DNA of 64,000 bases, taken from assembly GCA_039583875.1 (NCBI GenBank), contig CM077163.1, positions 107,393,213-107,457,212 of the forward strand. Direction: 5' to 3'. This DNA comes from Platanthera guangdongensis (lineage: Eukaryota > Streptophyta > Magnoliopsida > Asparagales > Orchidaceae). Both the position numbers and the translations under genes were made by a program. Position 1 is the first letter of the stretch, and every line of letters begins with the position of its first letter. This document shows positions 33,551 through 44,775 of this stretch, piece by piece. The notes under the pieces were generated by a model. That model was not told the DNA's origin, searched no databases, and saw only the letters and a program-made list of their open reading frames with translations.

Positions 33551-35008
33551 TGATGAGTCCACTTTCTATACCTATTTTCGGACTAATCTGCGCTTGTTTT
33601 TCATCGCTTGCACTTCACTTTTAGTTCATTATCATATATATTTCATCTTGCCTATATTTCCATAGGAAGTGCACATTTATGCCCGTGGTTGTGTATTTTG
33701 TTATTTTTATAGTCTGTACTTCTTTTTGTGATTGCCTGGAATGTCTGCACATATCAGTGATTGGTTTTTCCTTTTGGTACAGGGGTCATGTGCGTGTTCC
33801 GGGATGGTTGTGAAACAGGAGTACTGCGCACGATCATGGGATCTAATGCGCACGACCACTGGTCGTGCGCCCCTGATCGTGCGCACTACTCTTCGTTTTC
33901 CAGAATCTGCCTGGGGTATGCGCACTATCACTGGACACAGTGCGCACAACCACTGGTCGTGCGCCACTGATCGTGTGCATTGATTCCATATTTTTCCAAA
34001 ATCTGCCTGGGGCAAACGTACTACCACTGGACATAGTCCGCACTACCACTGGTTGTGCGCCACTGGTCGTGTGCATTATAATTTCTGCAATCTATAAATT
34101 CGCAGGTTCCGCCCTAATACGGGATCGCTCATTTTTCCTCCTCCGTTTTCGTCTCTGAGGAGGGATTCCGCCATCCTCCTTCAATCTCCACACTAGGGAG
34201 GTGCTCCGGGCAATCTTTCACCGCCAAATCCAAGTCGGAGCTTCCTCTCGGCCTCCTCCTTCATCCTTGAGCTTCAAGAATGGCTTGACCTAGCTTTCTC
34301 CATCAAGCTAGGGGAAGTTGTGCCATCCTCCACCGGATTGTGACACGAAGAAGACGGGTCATTGGAAGGTGGTGACAGCCCTTCTCTACCCCGGACGCAG
34401 TTGCGGACCGAGCTTGGATGCGGATTGACAACCCGACGATTCCAACCGTGAATCCTCAGCAAGGCTTCGGATTCGGTCGATTTCGCACACTTTTCTTCTA
34501 TTGTTGTTGATAGTTTAGTTGAACTCTTTGTATTTGATGAAGCTATGCTTAGTGTAATATACATTTGTATCAAATCATGTCTATGTGATTTCTTATTTCT
34601 GTTATTTTCTTGAGGTGCGCCATATTCCATCCACCACCATCCACCCTTGCCGCACTAGCAATTGCTAGTGGCATGCATAGCGAAGAGGTGATCACGACCC
34701 TCATTCCGCCATTCTCATCACCTCATCCGCAAGCCTACTCGCCCATCCGCCGAGTGATTCGGTGCATAGCGGCCCGACTAGTCTTCCATCCCGCCTGGCG
34801 AAGCATCGCATAGCGGCGTTGCATAGGAGTAGATGATAGTATTTTATTTTCTTTGTCCGCAATATCAAAGCCCCCATCATTACCTCCGACCTAAGGACTT
34901 CAATCTCAAGTCCTCCTCAAAATTAACTCCACCTTACTGTGTTCCTTGAGAGATCGATACATGGGAAAACTCACCCATTTTATATTACTTGTGTGATCTT
35001 AAGCATCA
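33551..35008 (+). repeat. First LTR of element E
   Basis: 1458 bp, TGATGAGTCC to CTTAAGCATCA. Shares the ends and the CGCACGACCA / TGGTCGTGCG dyads with the LTR of A (33840-33985, 34020-34075). The dyads end just before TATAAATT at 34093-34100. It is 17 bp shorter than the second LTR, which has extra bases near its 3' end (ACCGGTTCACTGCC region). Frames at 34274-34630 on the minus strand are not conserved genes. Confidence 0.9.
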
Positions 35009-35014
35009 AGTTTT

Positions 35015-35032
35015 TGGCGCCGTTTCTGGGGA
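35015..35032 (+). other. Degenerate primer binding site of element E
   Basis: TGGCGCCGTTTCTGGGGA, the same place as in A and C but with three changes in the middle of the tRNA-Asp-type site. Confidence 0.65.
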
Positions 35033-35258
35033 ACACAGTCGTGTGAGTTTTTGTAGAGGAAGATAAGAGAAAGAAGCCCTTTTTCATTTGTTCATATCAC
35101 TTTCTTCTTTATTTTAGTTTTTAGCATTTGAGTTTGTTTTTATTTGTTCCTATTCTAGTTTTAATTTTGCTATAGCAGGTTTTCCTATTCTTTTATTTGT
35201 GCTGTGTAGTTAATTGTTGCTTAGAAACTTTCTGTTTGTGAATTATTCTTGTTGCACC

Positions 35259-36530
35259 ATGTATTCTTATATGAATATCCGTTGTCGATGGTGCGGGGAT
35301 TATAGGCATGGTAGTGATGAGTGCCCCACTGAAGAATGGGAGCATAATTCTCGTGGTTCTGTGTATGGAGCACCGTCTTCTTATGGTACTTCATACACCC
35401 AACCCAGGTCTTATGGTCACTCCTCTTCTACGCCTTCATCTTTTTCTTATTCCTCTCCGGTCCCACCTGTACCGAGGAGTAATGGAAAATGATGTTTGTG
35501 TTGTCGTAGCACCGACCACGTGTAGAAAGATTGCGCAGAATTTCAGCGCCAGTTGGAGGAGGATGATGAACCGGGTATCTGATTCATTCCATACACCTCT
35601 CAATCGGCTGCCCCTTCTGATTTTGATGATATGTTCATAGCACCACTTTGTCTATGGGGGACTGCTGCGGATATACCCATCAGACTTTCTGTTGATTGGT
35701 GTGACGACATTGTGGCACCGTCTCTCCCCATGCCCTCTTCCCCTCTTGTTGCTTCACCCCCGGAGGAACCCGCACATATTTTCTATGATGTTGTTGTTCC
35801 TCCGCCTTCTTTGCAAGAATTATCTATCCCTACTTTTATTGAGTCGGCTGATGAGACCGTGATCGTGGATTATTCGGGGCCCTAGGTTGCACCGAAGTGG
35901 GATGATGACTCCACTATCCCCGTCAGAGAAGGTGGATCTTCGGAACACTATGGAGCACCCCAGTGGGATAAGGAATACCCTCTTTCTGATGTGGAGGTTT
36001 GCACCTCTTTATTAGACGAGGTCGTTTCTCTTGCCACCGTGGACCTCGAGTTCTCGAATTCTCCCCGATACGACTCATATGACACCGACAGTGATCTCTG
36101 CTTTGATCCTGCTGGGAGTGAGACCGGGACCAGTCCCCCTATTTCTGATTATTTTAGTTCTTCTTCTCCTTTATTTCTTGATCACTCTTCTTTATCTGAG
36201 CCTGTGCAGGTTGAATCTCCATAGGTAAGTTGGGTTGACGTTGAGCCTTGCGCTCAGGCTGTCGACGAATGCATCCTCTTGTGTGAGGAGGTTCCTACCT
36301 CCTTCACAGTGGAAGCCCCTGCCGTCACCTTCGCCCCTAGCGAACTTGTGGTGGACGAAACCTTACTATGCAAGGATTTGTTTTGTGGTGAGATGAGTGA
36401 GGACCAGGCCTCCTTCTCATCCTACTTCCTATTTCCTCTACCTGTGTTGGGCAGGTATTACTATTTAGGTAGAGGGGTAACTGTTCTATCGCCGTATCGG
36501 TACCCGTTACCGAAACGGATATTAGAATAG
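35259..36530 (+). pseudogene. Twin-zinc-knuckle gag-like protein of element E
   Basis: One frame of 423 codons from ATG 35259, with five internal stops (TGA 35490, TAG 35523, TGA 35580, TAG 35883, TAG 36222) and no frameshift. It holds two CCHC knuckles, CRWCGDYRHGSDEC and, after the first stop, CLCC-RSTD-H-(stop)-KDC. Then comes a long acidic, Pro/Ser-rich region (VAPKWDDDSTIPV, YDTDSDLCFDPAG), ending LGRGVTVLSPYRYPLPKRIL. No capsid domain, protease or RT is recognisable. TAG and TGA stops without indels suggest decay by base change only. Likely an RNA-binding gag derivative; function inferred only from the knuckles. Confidence 0.7.
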
Positions 36531-38329
36531 TTACCTGTGCATTTTTCTTTTCATAGGCCCATTAGCTAGAACCTTTTCGTAGCTGAATAAGTCGTGCTGG
36601 GATGACAATAACCCCAGTACTTATCTTTCATTTTCTGCATTTTATTTTTCTTGTCTATTTTAGTTTTAGCATTTCTTTTTGTATATTTTGTTTTGTTTTT
36701 GCGGAGCTCACCCCTGGAGGTATTCATGGCAAATTTGTATTGGCGTGGTTGTGATTCTTCGTATGGCGGGCCTGCTTCAGGTTTCCACGCGTCTTCTAGT
36801 ATGCTCACTGGTTGAGCATTGGGTAACCTCTTCCCTTAGCTCCTTATGATTTTAATTTCTATATCATCTGCTGTATTGCTTAGTTTAAGTCTGGGGGAGA
36901 GCCAGTGTTGTTACCTTTTGAACGTGCACAATTCATGTGCATACTAGAAGCTTTTATAATTTTATTTTGATTAGTTCGTTGCATCACACAGCACTGCACC
37001 CACATGAGCCCGTGCTTAGCTGTTAGTGTGCCGCGAGTTAAACTCATTTCTTCGTTAGATTTGGGAAAATTATGGTGCTGACATAGGATTGTGAGACAGA
37101 GTAAAATGTTGACATTGCTGTGCTCCTAGTCAACTGCTCTCATCTCATGTAGAAATTGGAGTAGATTTAATTTTTCTGTATGCTTTTAGTTTTATATTTT
37201 TCTAATTGCGTAAATACTTTTTATTCTACTCAAAAGTTGGTGAATCCGGTTTGAATCCGACGGTAGCTTAGGGATGTGTGTAGACGGCCGTTAGTTTTCT
37301 ATTGCTCGAGTCGGGAGGATGGATAGTCTTTCTCGTTGGCTAAGAACTTGCCCCAAGCTATTCTTGACGCATGGGTATAGGTTAGTTCACTCGAATGAGT
37401 GTGATGTAGGCCATCATTTTGGCCCGGTTGAGCTTTGTACCATTCCTAATGTCTTGTCCTCGCTACCCCCGTTGTGCCTACCCCTCCTTTTGATTCAGCT
37501 CCACCATGATTTCACCAAAGCCTCATATCCAATTCTAGTCGCACACCGAAGTTGAGCTTCAGAGTTTTACATTTTAATGTTGGGATGTGATGTGGTGTTA
37601 TTATTTGTGAAAATGTGGAAGTGCTCCCAAGTTTATATCTGCTGAATTGTGAAAATAAAATGAAAAAAAAGAAGAAAAATATTCGTAAAGAAAATAAAAA
37701 ATAAAGTGAAAAGAAAAATTTTAAATTGACAATCTTTTTGGACATGTGATTATATTTGGAGTAGGCGGTGCACACACCCATATGTTAAAAGTTAAGTTTG
37801 GGGGTGTGGTGTACCCGTATATATTTTGGTTAGCTGATGGATTCATTTTATACTAGCTCATTTGGGTTTGGTGCTTAGCCATTCTTATTTATCATTGTTA
37901 CCTCACCAAAACCCAAGACCCATCTCTTCACCTCAAGTCCTACTAATTCGTGTGTGAACCAAACCAGTGCTGTGGAGAGAATGCGAAAGGGCAAGCATAT
38001 GGTCACCGACATTGGTGGATTCCTTTGGAGGTTATCCCGAGCCCTGATCTTATGCAATGCTCGCCTAGCGATTAGTCTACTTTCTTCCTACGCATGACCG
38101 GATGATTCACCGTGATTCTATTTTTGAGTAATAATAAAATGTTGATAAGCATTGTGAAAAGTATAAACTATTTTGTATACTTAGAAATTTCGTCTATTAT
38201 ATTTTTATGCGCGCGAGCATGCGACTTCGCACGGTACTTCGTATCGCAATTTCTTTGTTAACTAGTATTTTTCCCTATCTGCTTAGATTTTGTTTGCTCG
38301 TGACGCGCAAATAGTTAAGTCTGGGGGTG
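36531..38329 (+). other. 3' non-coding region of element E
   Basis: AT-rich, no gene seen. A small inverted repeat CTGGG...CCCAG at about 36598-36618 occupies the place of the stem-loop in A and C. Three polypurine tract-like copies: TAAGTCTGGGGGAGAG (about 36890), TAAGTTTGGGGGTG (about 37794), TAAGTCTGGGGGTG (about 38315, adjacent to the LTR). Part of it is homologous to A's tail. Confidence 0.7.
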
Positions 38330-39804
38330 TGATGAGTCCCCTTTATATACCTATTTTCGGACTCATCTGGGCTTGTTTTTCGTCGCTTGCACTTCACTTT
38401 TAGTTCATTATCATATATATTTCATCTTGCTTATATTTCCATAGGAAGTGCACATTTATGCCCGTGGTTGTGTATTTTGTTATTTTTATAGTCTGTACTC
38501 CTTTTTGTGATTGCCTGGAATGTCTGCACATATCAGTGATTGGTTTTTCCTTTCGGTACAGCGGTCGTGTGCGTATTCCGGGATTGTTGTGAAACAGGAA
38601 TACTGCGCACGATCATGGGATCCATTGCGCACGACCACTGGTCGTGCGCCCCTGATCGTGCGCACTACTCTTCGTTTTCCAGAATCTGCCTGGGGTATGC
38701 GCACTATCACTCGACACAGTGCGCACGACCACTGGTCGTGCGCCACTGATCGTGTGCATTGATTCCATATTTTTCCAAAATCTGCCTGGGGCAAACGCAC
38801 TACCACTGGACATAGTGCGCACTACCACTGGTCGTGCGCCACTGGTCATGTGCATTATAATTTCTGCAATCTATAAATTCGCAGGTTCCGCCCTAATTCG
38901 GGATCGCTCATTTTTCCTCCGCCATTTTTGTCTCTGAGGAGGGATTCTGCCGTCCTCCTTCAATCTCCACACTAGGGAGGTGCTCCGGGCAAGCTTTCAC
39001 CGCCAAATCCAAGCCGGAGCTTCCTCTCGGCCTCCTCCTTCATCCTTGAGCTTCAAGAAGTGCTTGACCTAGCTTTATCCATCAAGCTAGGGGAAGTTGT
39101 GCCATCCTCCACCGGATTGTGACACGAAGAAGACGTGCCATTGGAAGGTGGTGACAACCCTTCTCTACCCCGGACGCAGTTGCGGACCGAGCTTGGACGC
39201 GGATTGACAACCCGACGATTCTAACCGTGAATCCTCAGCAAGGCTTCGGATTCGGTCGATTTCGCACACTTTTCTTCTCTTGTTGTTGATAGTTTAGTTG
39301 AACTCTTTGTATTTGATGAAGCTATGCTTAGTGTAATATACATTTGTATCAAATCATGTCTATGTGATTTCTTATTTCTGTTATTTTCTTGAGGTGCACC
39401 ATATTCCATCCACCACCATCCAACCTTGCCGCACTAGCAATTGCTAGTGGCATGCATAGCGAAGAGGTGATCACGACCCTCATTCCGCCATTCTCATCAC
39501 CTCATCCGCAAGCATACTCGCCCATCCGCCTAGTGATTCGGTGCATAGCGGCCCGACTAGTCTTCCATCCCGCCTGGCGAAGCATCGCATAGCGGCGTTG
39601 CATAGGAGTAGTTGATAGTGTTTTATTTTCTTTGTCCGCAATATCAAAGACCCCATCGTTACCTCCGACCTAAGGACTTCAATCTCAAGTCCTCCTCAAA
39701 ATTAACTCCACCTTACTGTATTCCTTGAGAGATCGATACTTGGGAAAACTCACCCATTTTATATTACTTGTGCGACCGGTTCACTGCCATGATCTTAAGC
39801 ATCA
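38330..39804 (+). repeat. Second LTR of element E
   Basis: 1475 bp, TGATGAGTCC to CTTAAGCATCA, very similar to 33551-35008. CG-rich dyads at 38628-38665, 38718-38760 and 38815-38855, then TATAAATT at 38872-38879. Confidence 0.9.
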
Positions 39805-39833
39805 AGTTTTTGAGATCGATACTTGGGAAAACT
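39805..39833. other. Junction filler at the right end of the E block
   Basis: AGTTTTT (the first bases expected after an E LTR) is followed by GAGATCGATACTTGGGAAAA, a copy of LTR sequence at about 39730-39751, then by A sequence (TTTATTGATTTTGGTCGGG). Copied filler of this kind is typical of double-strand-break repair. Confidence 0.7.
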
Positions 39834-40415
39834 CTTTATTGATTTTGGTCGGGTTCAGCCGTGTTCACACCCGGTTTTCAAGCTAAGTCTGGGGGCGTGT
39901 GTCACGTTCATTTCTAAGTGGCTGTATTGGTTTGGGTTTTATTCGCTCGCTTTGGTTGCATAGAGCCTTCATGTTTATCTTTGACTACCCAGCCTTCGCC
40001 TAAGCCCCATTGTATCCTACAAGTCCTACTGATTCACGCTTGAGTCTCACCTGCACCGTGGAGAGAGTGTGAACATGCAAGCATATGTCCCCGACATTGG
40101 TGGATTCCTTTGGAGGTGATCCTGAGTCCCGAACTTTGGCAATGCTCACCTTAGTGGCCTGCCTACTTTCTTCCTACACATGATCGCAAGATCCTCCAGA
40201 ATTCTAATTTTGAGCAATTACAATATTTATTTACGTCTGTCGAATAGTTTAAACTACGTCGTATAATTAAAAAGTTTTTCTATTATCTCTTCTATTCCTA
40301 TGATGTATTTGATTTCTCGTCTTACCTCTTTTTAAATTTTTGAGCGAGTTAGCTATTTTCTAGTCCACGGAGTGATGATTTGCTCGGGACGTGCAAAAGG
40401 TTAAGTCTGGGGGTG
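39834..40415 (+). other. 3' internal end of element A (right piece)
   Basis: The first 220 bp repeat A sequence at about 32971-33193; the rest runs to TTAAGTCTGGGGGTG directly before the 3' LTR of A. No gene. Confidence 0.8.
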
Positions 40416-41855
40416 TGATGAGTTCATATTTTACACTGATTTTAGGACTCATCTGGGCTAGTTTTATCGTCTTAGCACTACACTTGAGAGCCTTTATTGC
40501 TTATATGTGCTTATGTACCTATTTCCATGATTAAGTGCACTGTAGGCCCGTTTCTGTGTGCTTTCTGTGTTTCTGTATTTTTGTTATTGTTTATCCCTAT
40601 CTAGGGGATGTGGTGTGCACGTTTTGGTGGCCTATCTGCCTCTTCTGCTGGTTCAGGGGTCATGTGCGTGCTCCGGAACCGCTCGGGAGACACCAACGAT
40701 GCAGGAATACTGCGCACGACCACTGGACTTATTACGCACGACCACTGGTCGTGCACCACTGATCGTGCGCAATACACTCCCTTTTTCCTAATCCTGTCTA
40801 GGTAATCGCACGAGCACTGGCCGTAGTGCGCACGACCACTGGTCGTGCGCCACTGCTCGTGCACATATATGCTGATGCTTCTTGTCCAGGTTGTAGGTCT
40901 ATTTGGAAAAGTCGCACGATCATCGACCGACAGTGGGCACGACCACTGGTCGTGCGCCACTGATCGTGCGCACTGCTTCTGCTGCCTCCGTATTTAAAGC
41001 CCTGCTCCACGATTTAGGTAAACTCATGTCATCTACTGCGATCGGAGAGTGCGCGGGAATCGCCATTTCTCTTCTCCAGCTGCTCCATCACCTCCACCTT
41101 CGTCGGAAGGCCATTGCCAACTACTCCGAAGCTTTTCAACTCTCCGGCGAAGCCCTCGGCCATTGATGACTTCAACTCCAAGCTTTCCTCCGGAGTTGGT
41201 GAAGTAGACAACCTCGAGAACGGACTTAAAGGCCTTCGAGGTGACAGCTCATTGGTACCGGAAGCCTCCTTGGACTGAGCCCGGAAGCGGATTGACAACT
41301 CGCTACTCCGGCCACGACCCGTGGTGGATCTTCACTCTCTTTTGGTTAACTCCTCTTCCCCTTCCTCTGTAGTATGAATGTTTTGAGCAGTGTAATGAAC
41401 ATTTCCATCCATGAACATCAAGTTTATTTTATAGCTAATGGAATGTTAGTATTTTCTTCTGCTTGTGAGTATTGTCTGTGAATGTGCCTCGCTCACCCCA
41501 CATCCACTCCATTCCCGTGTCTTATCTGATTGCACTCCACATAAGAACACTTCAATCCATTAGCTTCCCTTCCACTCGCCCAGCTGAAGTTCAGCATCGC
41601 GGCCGACAAACCCACTCCACCTTGCGAAGCGGTGCCTTCAACCCGCATAGCTTTTACTAGTTCAGTAGATCAAACATCCACAATCTCCCAAGTCCTTTAT
41701 TTCCTCTTTTTTCTAATTATAACTCTCATAACGATATTCTCTGTACTGTTGCCGTTCTACTCTAATTGCATTCCTCAAGAGATCGACACTCGGGGATTTA
41801 TTCCCAAAACTTTATTACTTGTGCGACCGGTGCGCTTGCCGATTTACACGCATCA
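40416..41855 (+). repeat. 3' LTR of element A
   Basis: 1440 bp, TGATGAGTTC to ACACGCATCA, followed by TSD AAATC. CG-rich dyads at 40730-40770, 40815-40862 and 40935-40975, then TATTTAAA at 40991-40998. It differs from the 5' LTR at scattered positions, more than the two LTRs of C do by eye. Confidence 0.93.
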
Positions 41856-41860
41856 AAATC

Positions 41861-42290
41861 CCTTCTCAAGAAGATAGGAAAAGTAAGGATGAAACTTATC
41901 TATTCCAAGGGAGAGGCTGATGACATGGAGTTGAAAGAAGCAGACCAGTATAACTATGTCCACTGCTGTGTCAGAATATATATCTGCAGGGAGCTGTTGT
42001 GCAAAGTTGATGTGGATCCAACATCAACTCCAGGACTTTAACATTAAGATAAGTAACACCCCCATGTACTATGATTCAACTAGTGCAATATCTTTTGCTA
42101 GGAATCCTGTCTCACACAACAAGACTATGCACATAGAGATTAGGTATCATTTTATTAGGGAGCATGTGGAGAAGGAAGACTAAAGTCTTGAGTTTTTTCC
42201 CCACATACAAGCAAGTGGCTGACATCTTTACTAATCCACTAGATGAAGTCAAGTTCAACACTTTAAGTTTGAGTCGGTTATGTTGAACTT
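41861..42290 (+). pseudogene. Copia RNase H (element D), 3' end of pol
   Basis: Begins with EDRKSK at 41871 or so, then a broken frame with TWS-stop-KKQTS, then a clean stretch from 41956: STAVSEYISAGSCCAKLMWI, the copia RNase H motif, followed by YDSTSAISFARNPVSHNKTM and HIEIRYHFIREHVEKED. After a stop at 42181 the end ADIFTNPLDEVKFN can still be read. Element G has the same domain at 61560-61951. Sequence just upstream of the A insertion does not code for the missing RNase H start, so D was already rearranged. Confidence 0.85.
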
Positions 42291-43693
42291 TGTATAGCTT
42301 TAGTTGTTTTCATTTTGTCTTTGTTGCAGGAATTACTTTTCTTGCATGTTGTTAAGTCTCTTCAGTTGTATCAATACTGAAAAGAACTTAAGTGCCTATC
42401 AGAGATGATGATAGAAGATGCTCCTGTTAAGGGGGAGTATGTCAAGATGCTCCTGTTGAGGGGGATCAAGTCCAGTAGTTGCAGGAATAGGTTCAGCTTC
42501 CTGTTGAGAGGGAGCAAGCAACTGCAATAGTGGATCAAAGATCAACACTACTGATCTGCATTTTCTAAGGATAATGCACAGACTGAGGGGGATATTAACC
42601 ATGAACACCCTGCTCTAGAGATTCTTTATGACATTGTCATAAATTTCTCTTACTCTGAGGTAGAATGCTACTGTTGAGAAGACAATGTTGCTACTGAGAA
42701 GACAAAGCTACTGTAGGAGAATAGGAAAATAGATAAGGACAGCACCTCCCTAACTATAGTTGCATCTACAGAGGTCATAAAGGGGGAGGAGTGGCATTAG
42801 CTCAAGTTGATCAAGGATGAATAACTCAAGTTTCAAGTGGTTGTATTGAACTGTTCTGTGAGTGGTACCAACACAATAGGTATGATCTCTATTCAAGTAG
42901 TATGATCACTAGTGTAGTGGAATAAGGCTAGGATTAAGAGAAATGTTCTCCCATGTTCCTTTCACCTCCCTCATTAGATAAATGCATTTTTGAAGAAGCC
43001 AAAAAGGGGGAGGAGTGGGAGAGCAATACTTGACATGACAAAGTCATGTTGAGTAAGTGCATATACTTAGAGGAGTGGTAGAGCAATGACTACATGTTAA
43101 GTCAGTGAATATTACTTTCCCACTTCCAAGTGGTATGAGGAAAGTGTTTTAAGTAATATAACGAGAGGAATGACTACATGTTGAGTTAGTGCGTATTACT
43201 TGGAAACATTCAAGTGGTATGAGGAAAGCAATGACTTGATATGTTGAGTCGTTGCATTGAACTGGAGAACTTTGAACAAGCTTACAGCTGCATTAAATTG
43301 AATGTTTTATGTGTTAATGCATCTTGGTATTGTTGTGTGTTCTGCCTTCTTCAAATAGGGGTAGATTGTTTAGAATATTTCCCTCAATGTTCCCTATATT
43401 TGAATGGACTTCACCATCAATAATAAGAGCACAATTGTATTTGATGTATGTTCAAGTTCAATAAGTATGTGATGTTCTTTAGAACAAGTTTAGACATGTT
43501 ATTTGAGTGATAGTGACAGGTGGTCACAAGCTAGATTGTTGGAGAGACAAAGTTTTCTAAGTCCACAAGCATTTGTGATGCCAGTTCACTCAACGCCAGA
43601 TGCTAAGAAATGTTGAATAAAGCATGGGCAGTCAAAGACTAACTGTTGACAAAGCAGGGTTTTGACTAAGTTCATAGGCGTTGAGTGAAGGCA
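42291..43693 (+). other. Non-coding 3' region of element D with multiple polypurine tracts
   Basis: No gene. It carries repeated purine tracts: TTAAGGGGGAG (42427), TTGAGGGGGAT (42460, a direct repeat of the previous block with GATGCTCCTG), CTGAGGGGGAT (42582), AAAGGGGGAGG (42779) and AAAAAGGGGGAGG (43005). Several polypurine tracts are a known trait of Sireviruses. From 43020 to 43260 about four units containing ATGACTACATGTTGAGT and AAGTGGTATGAGGAAAG form a tandem repeat. A 13-bp inverted repeat, TTCACTCAACGCC / GGCGTTGAGTGAA, lies at 43586-43598 and 43675-43687. The latter part may be D's 3' LTR, but I cannot set its border. Confidence 0.6.
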
Positions 43694-43904
43694 TGTTGGA
43701 TCCCTAGTTTGAATTTGGGCTAGGTTCACTAATTAGGATGTTTGACCCACCTTGTATTACCAGGGCCAAGTCTGTTTGTCCTAAAGTTTAGGCTAGTCAT
43801 TAGTATCAATCTTCATGTACCAGCCTGTAGAGGACTTCAGTAGACTCAAGAATTAGAAGAATTCAGAAGTTCAGATTCTCAGTTCGAAATTCTTCGAACT
43901 CAGC

Positions 43905-44775
43905 TCGATGATCGTCGATCGCAGATCGACGAACTCGGAGTTATTTCTCTGAGTTAAGCTCGACGATATTCGAGCTCAGGTTGACGATCTATTCATTCAT
44001 ACAGATTCTCTGCTCGACGAACTTAGAGCACAGATTTAGCAATTTATTTCTATTGGATTCCTAGTAAGATTTGGGCTAGGTTCACTAAGTTAGGATCATA
44101 TGACCCACAATATATATCCAGAGTCATGGTTGTGTCCTAGAGTCTAGGCCAAGTCCTTAGAATCAACATCACATGGACCAGATATCAACAAGATTTCTAG
44201 AGACTCAAGACTTAGAGTTTTTCTAAAGACCAAGTGAAATGAGTTCGACGTTCGTCAAACTCAGGTCGATGATAGTCGTGCTCAGCTTAACGATCTCAGA
44301 GAAAATTCTCTGTGTTGAGCTCGACGAACTTCAATCTCAGGTCGATGATTTTTGGACTACCTTCAGCATTCCAAGTTCAGATGTTCTCTAGGCTCTGTTT
44401 GATGAACTAAGTTCTCTGGACGACGATTTCTGGATTCTTTACTTCAACAATTCAAGATCAGAAAACATCTCTTTATTTTAAGTCCAGAGTAAGACTTTGG
44501 TCGACGAACTTAGTTCTCAGCTCGACGAACTCTGACCACAATAGCTAGAGTTATCCAGCAGTAGTTAGTGGTCCTCAGCTCGATGAAACAGTTATAAGCT
44601 CGACGATCTCCATACACAGAAAAGGGAATGTTTCTAGAGAATATAGTTCTGCTCTCTGCTCGACTATCTTGGAACACAGCTCGACGAACAGAAGTCATCT
44701 GGTCGACGAACTCAGCAACTCAGCTCGATGAACTGTGAACTCAGCTCGACGATTTCTGTTATCAGTTCAACGAAT
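43905..44775. repeat. TCGACGA/TCGTCGA motif array in the H1 LTR
   Basis: Short CG-rich motifs (TCGACGAAC, TCGACGAT, TCGTCGAT) recur irregularly every 20-80 bp in otherwise AT-rich sequence, often next to GAGCTC or CTCAG. It is not a strict tandem repeat. Confidence 0.8.

Larger units (their letters stand above)
33194..39833 (+). mobile_element. Element E block: pol-less Athila-like element with extra 3' end and repair-like junction
   Basis: Consists of 357 bp of E's own 3' internal end (33194-33550), a 5' LTR (33551-35008), an internal region (35009-38329), a 3' LTR (38330-39804) and a 29-bp filler. The first 357 bp duplicate 37975-38329. There is no simple TSD. The arrangement fits a tandem E (LTR-internal-LTR) whose left side was truncated by recombination with the homologous 3' end of A. 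The internal region encodes one gag-like protein and no protease, RT or integrase. Confidence 0.8.
6795..41855 (+). mobile_element. Element A: non-autonomous Athila-like Ty3/gypsy retrotransposon, disrupted by B/C and E
   Basis: Outer borders are exact: LTRs at 6795-8233 and 40416-41855, TSD AAATC at 6790-6794 and 41856-41860, a tRNA-Asp-type primer site after the 5' LTR, and a TAAGTCTGGGGG polypurine tract before the 3' LTR. Without its inserts the element is about 7.4 kb. It codes for gag and an aspartic protease only (8365-8795, then 29766-31680); no RT, RNase H or integrase is found between the protease and the 3' LTR. It would therefore depend on a related element for replication. It is inserted in copia D and was later hit by B (at 8796) and by an E-bearing rearrangement (at about 33194). 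Confidence 0.9.
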
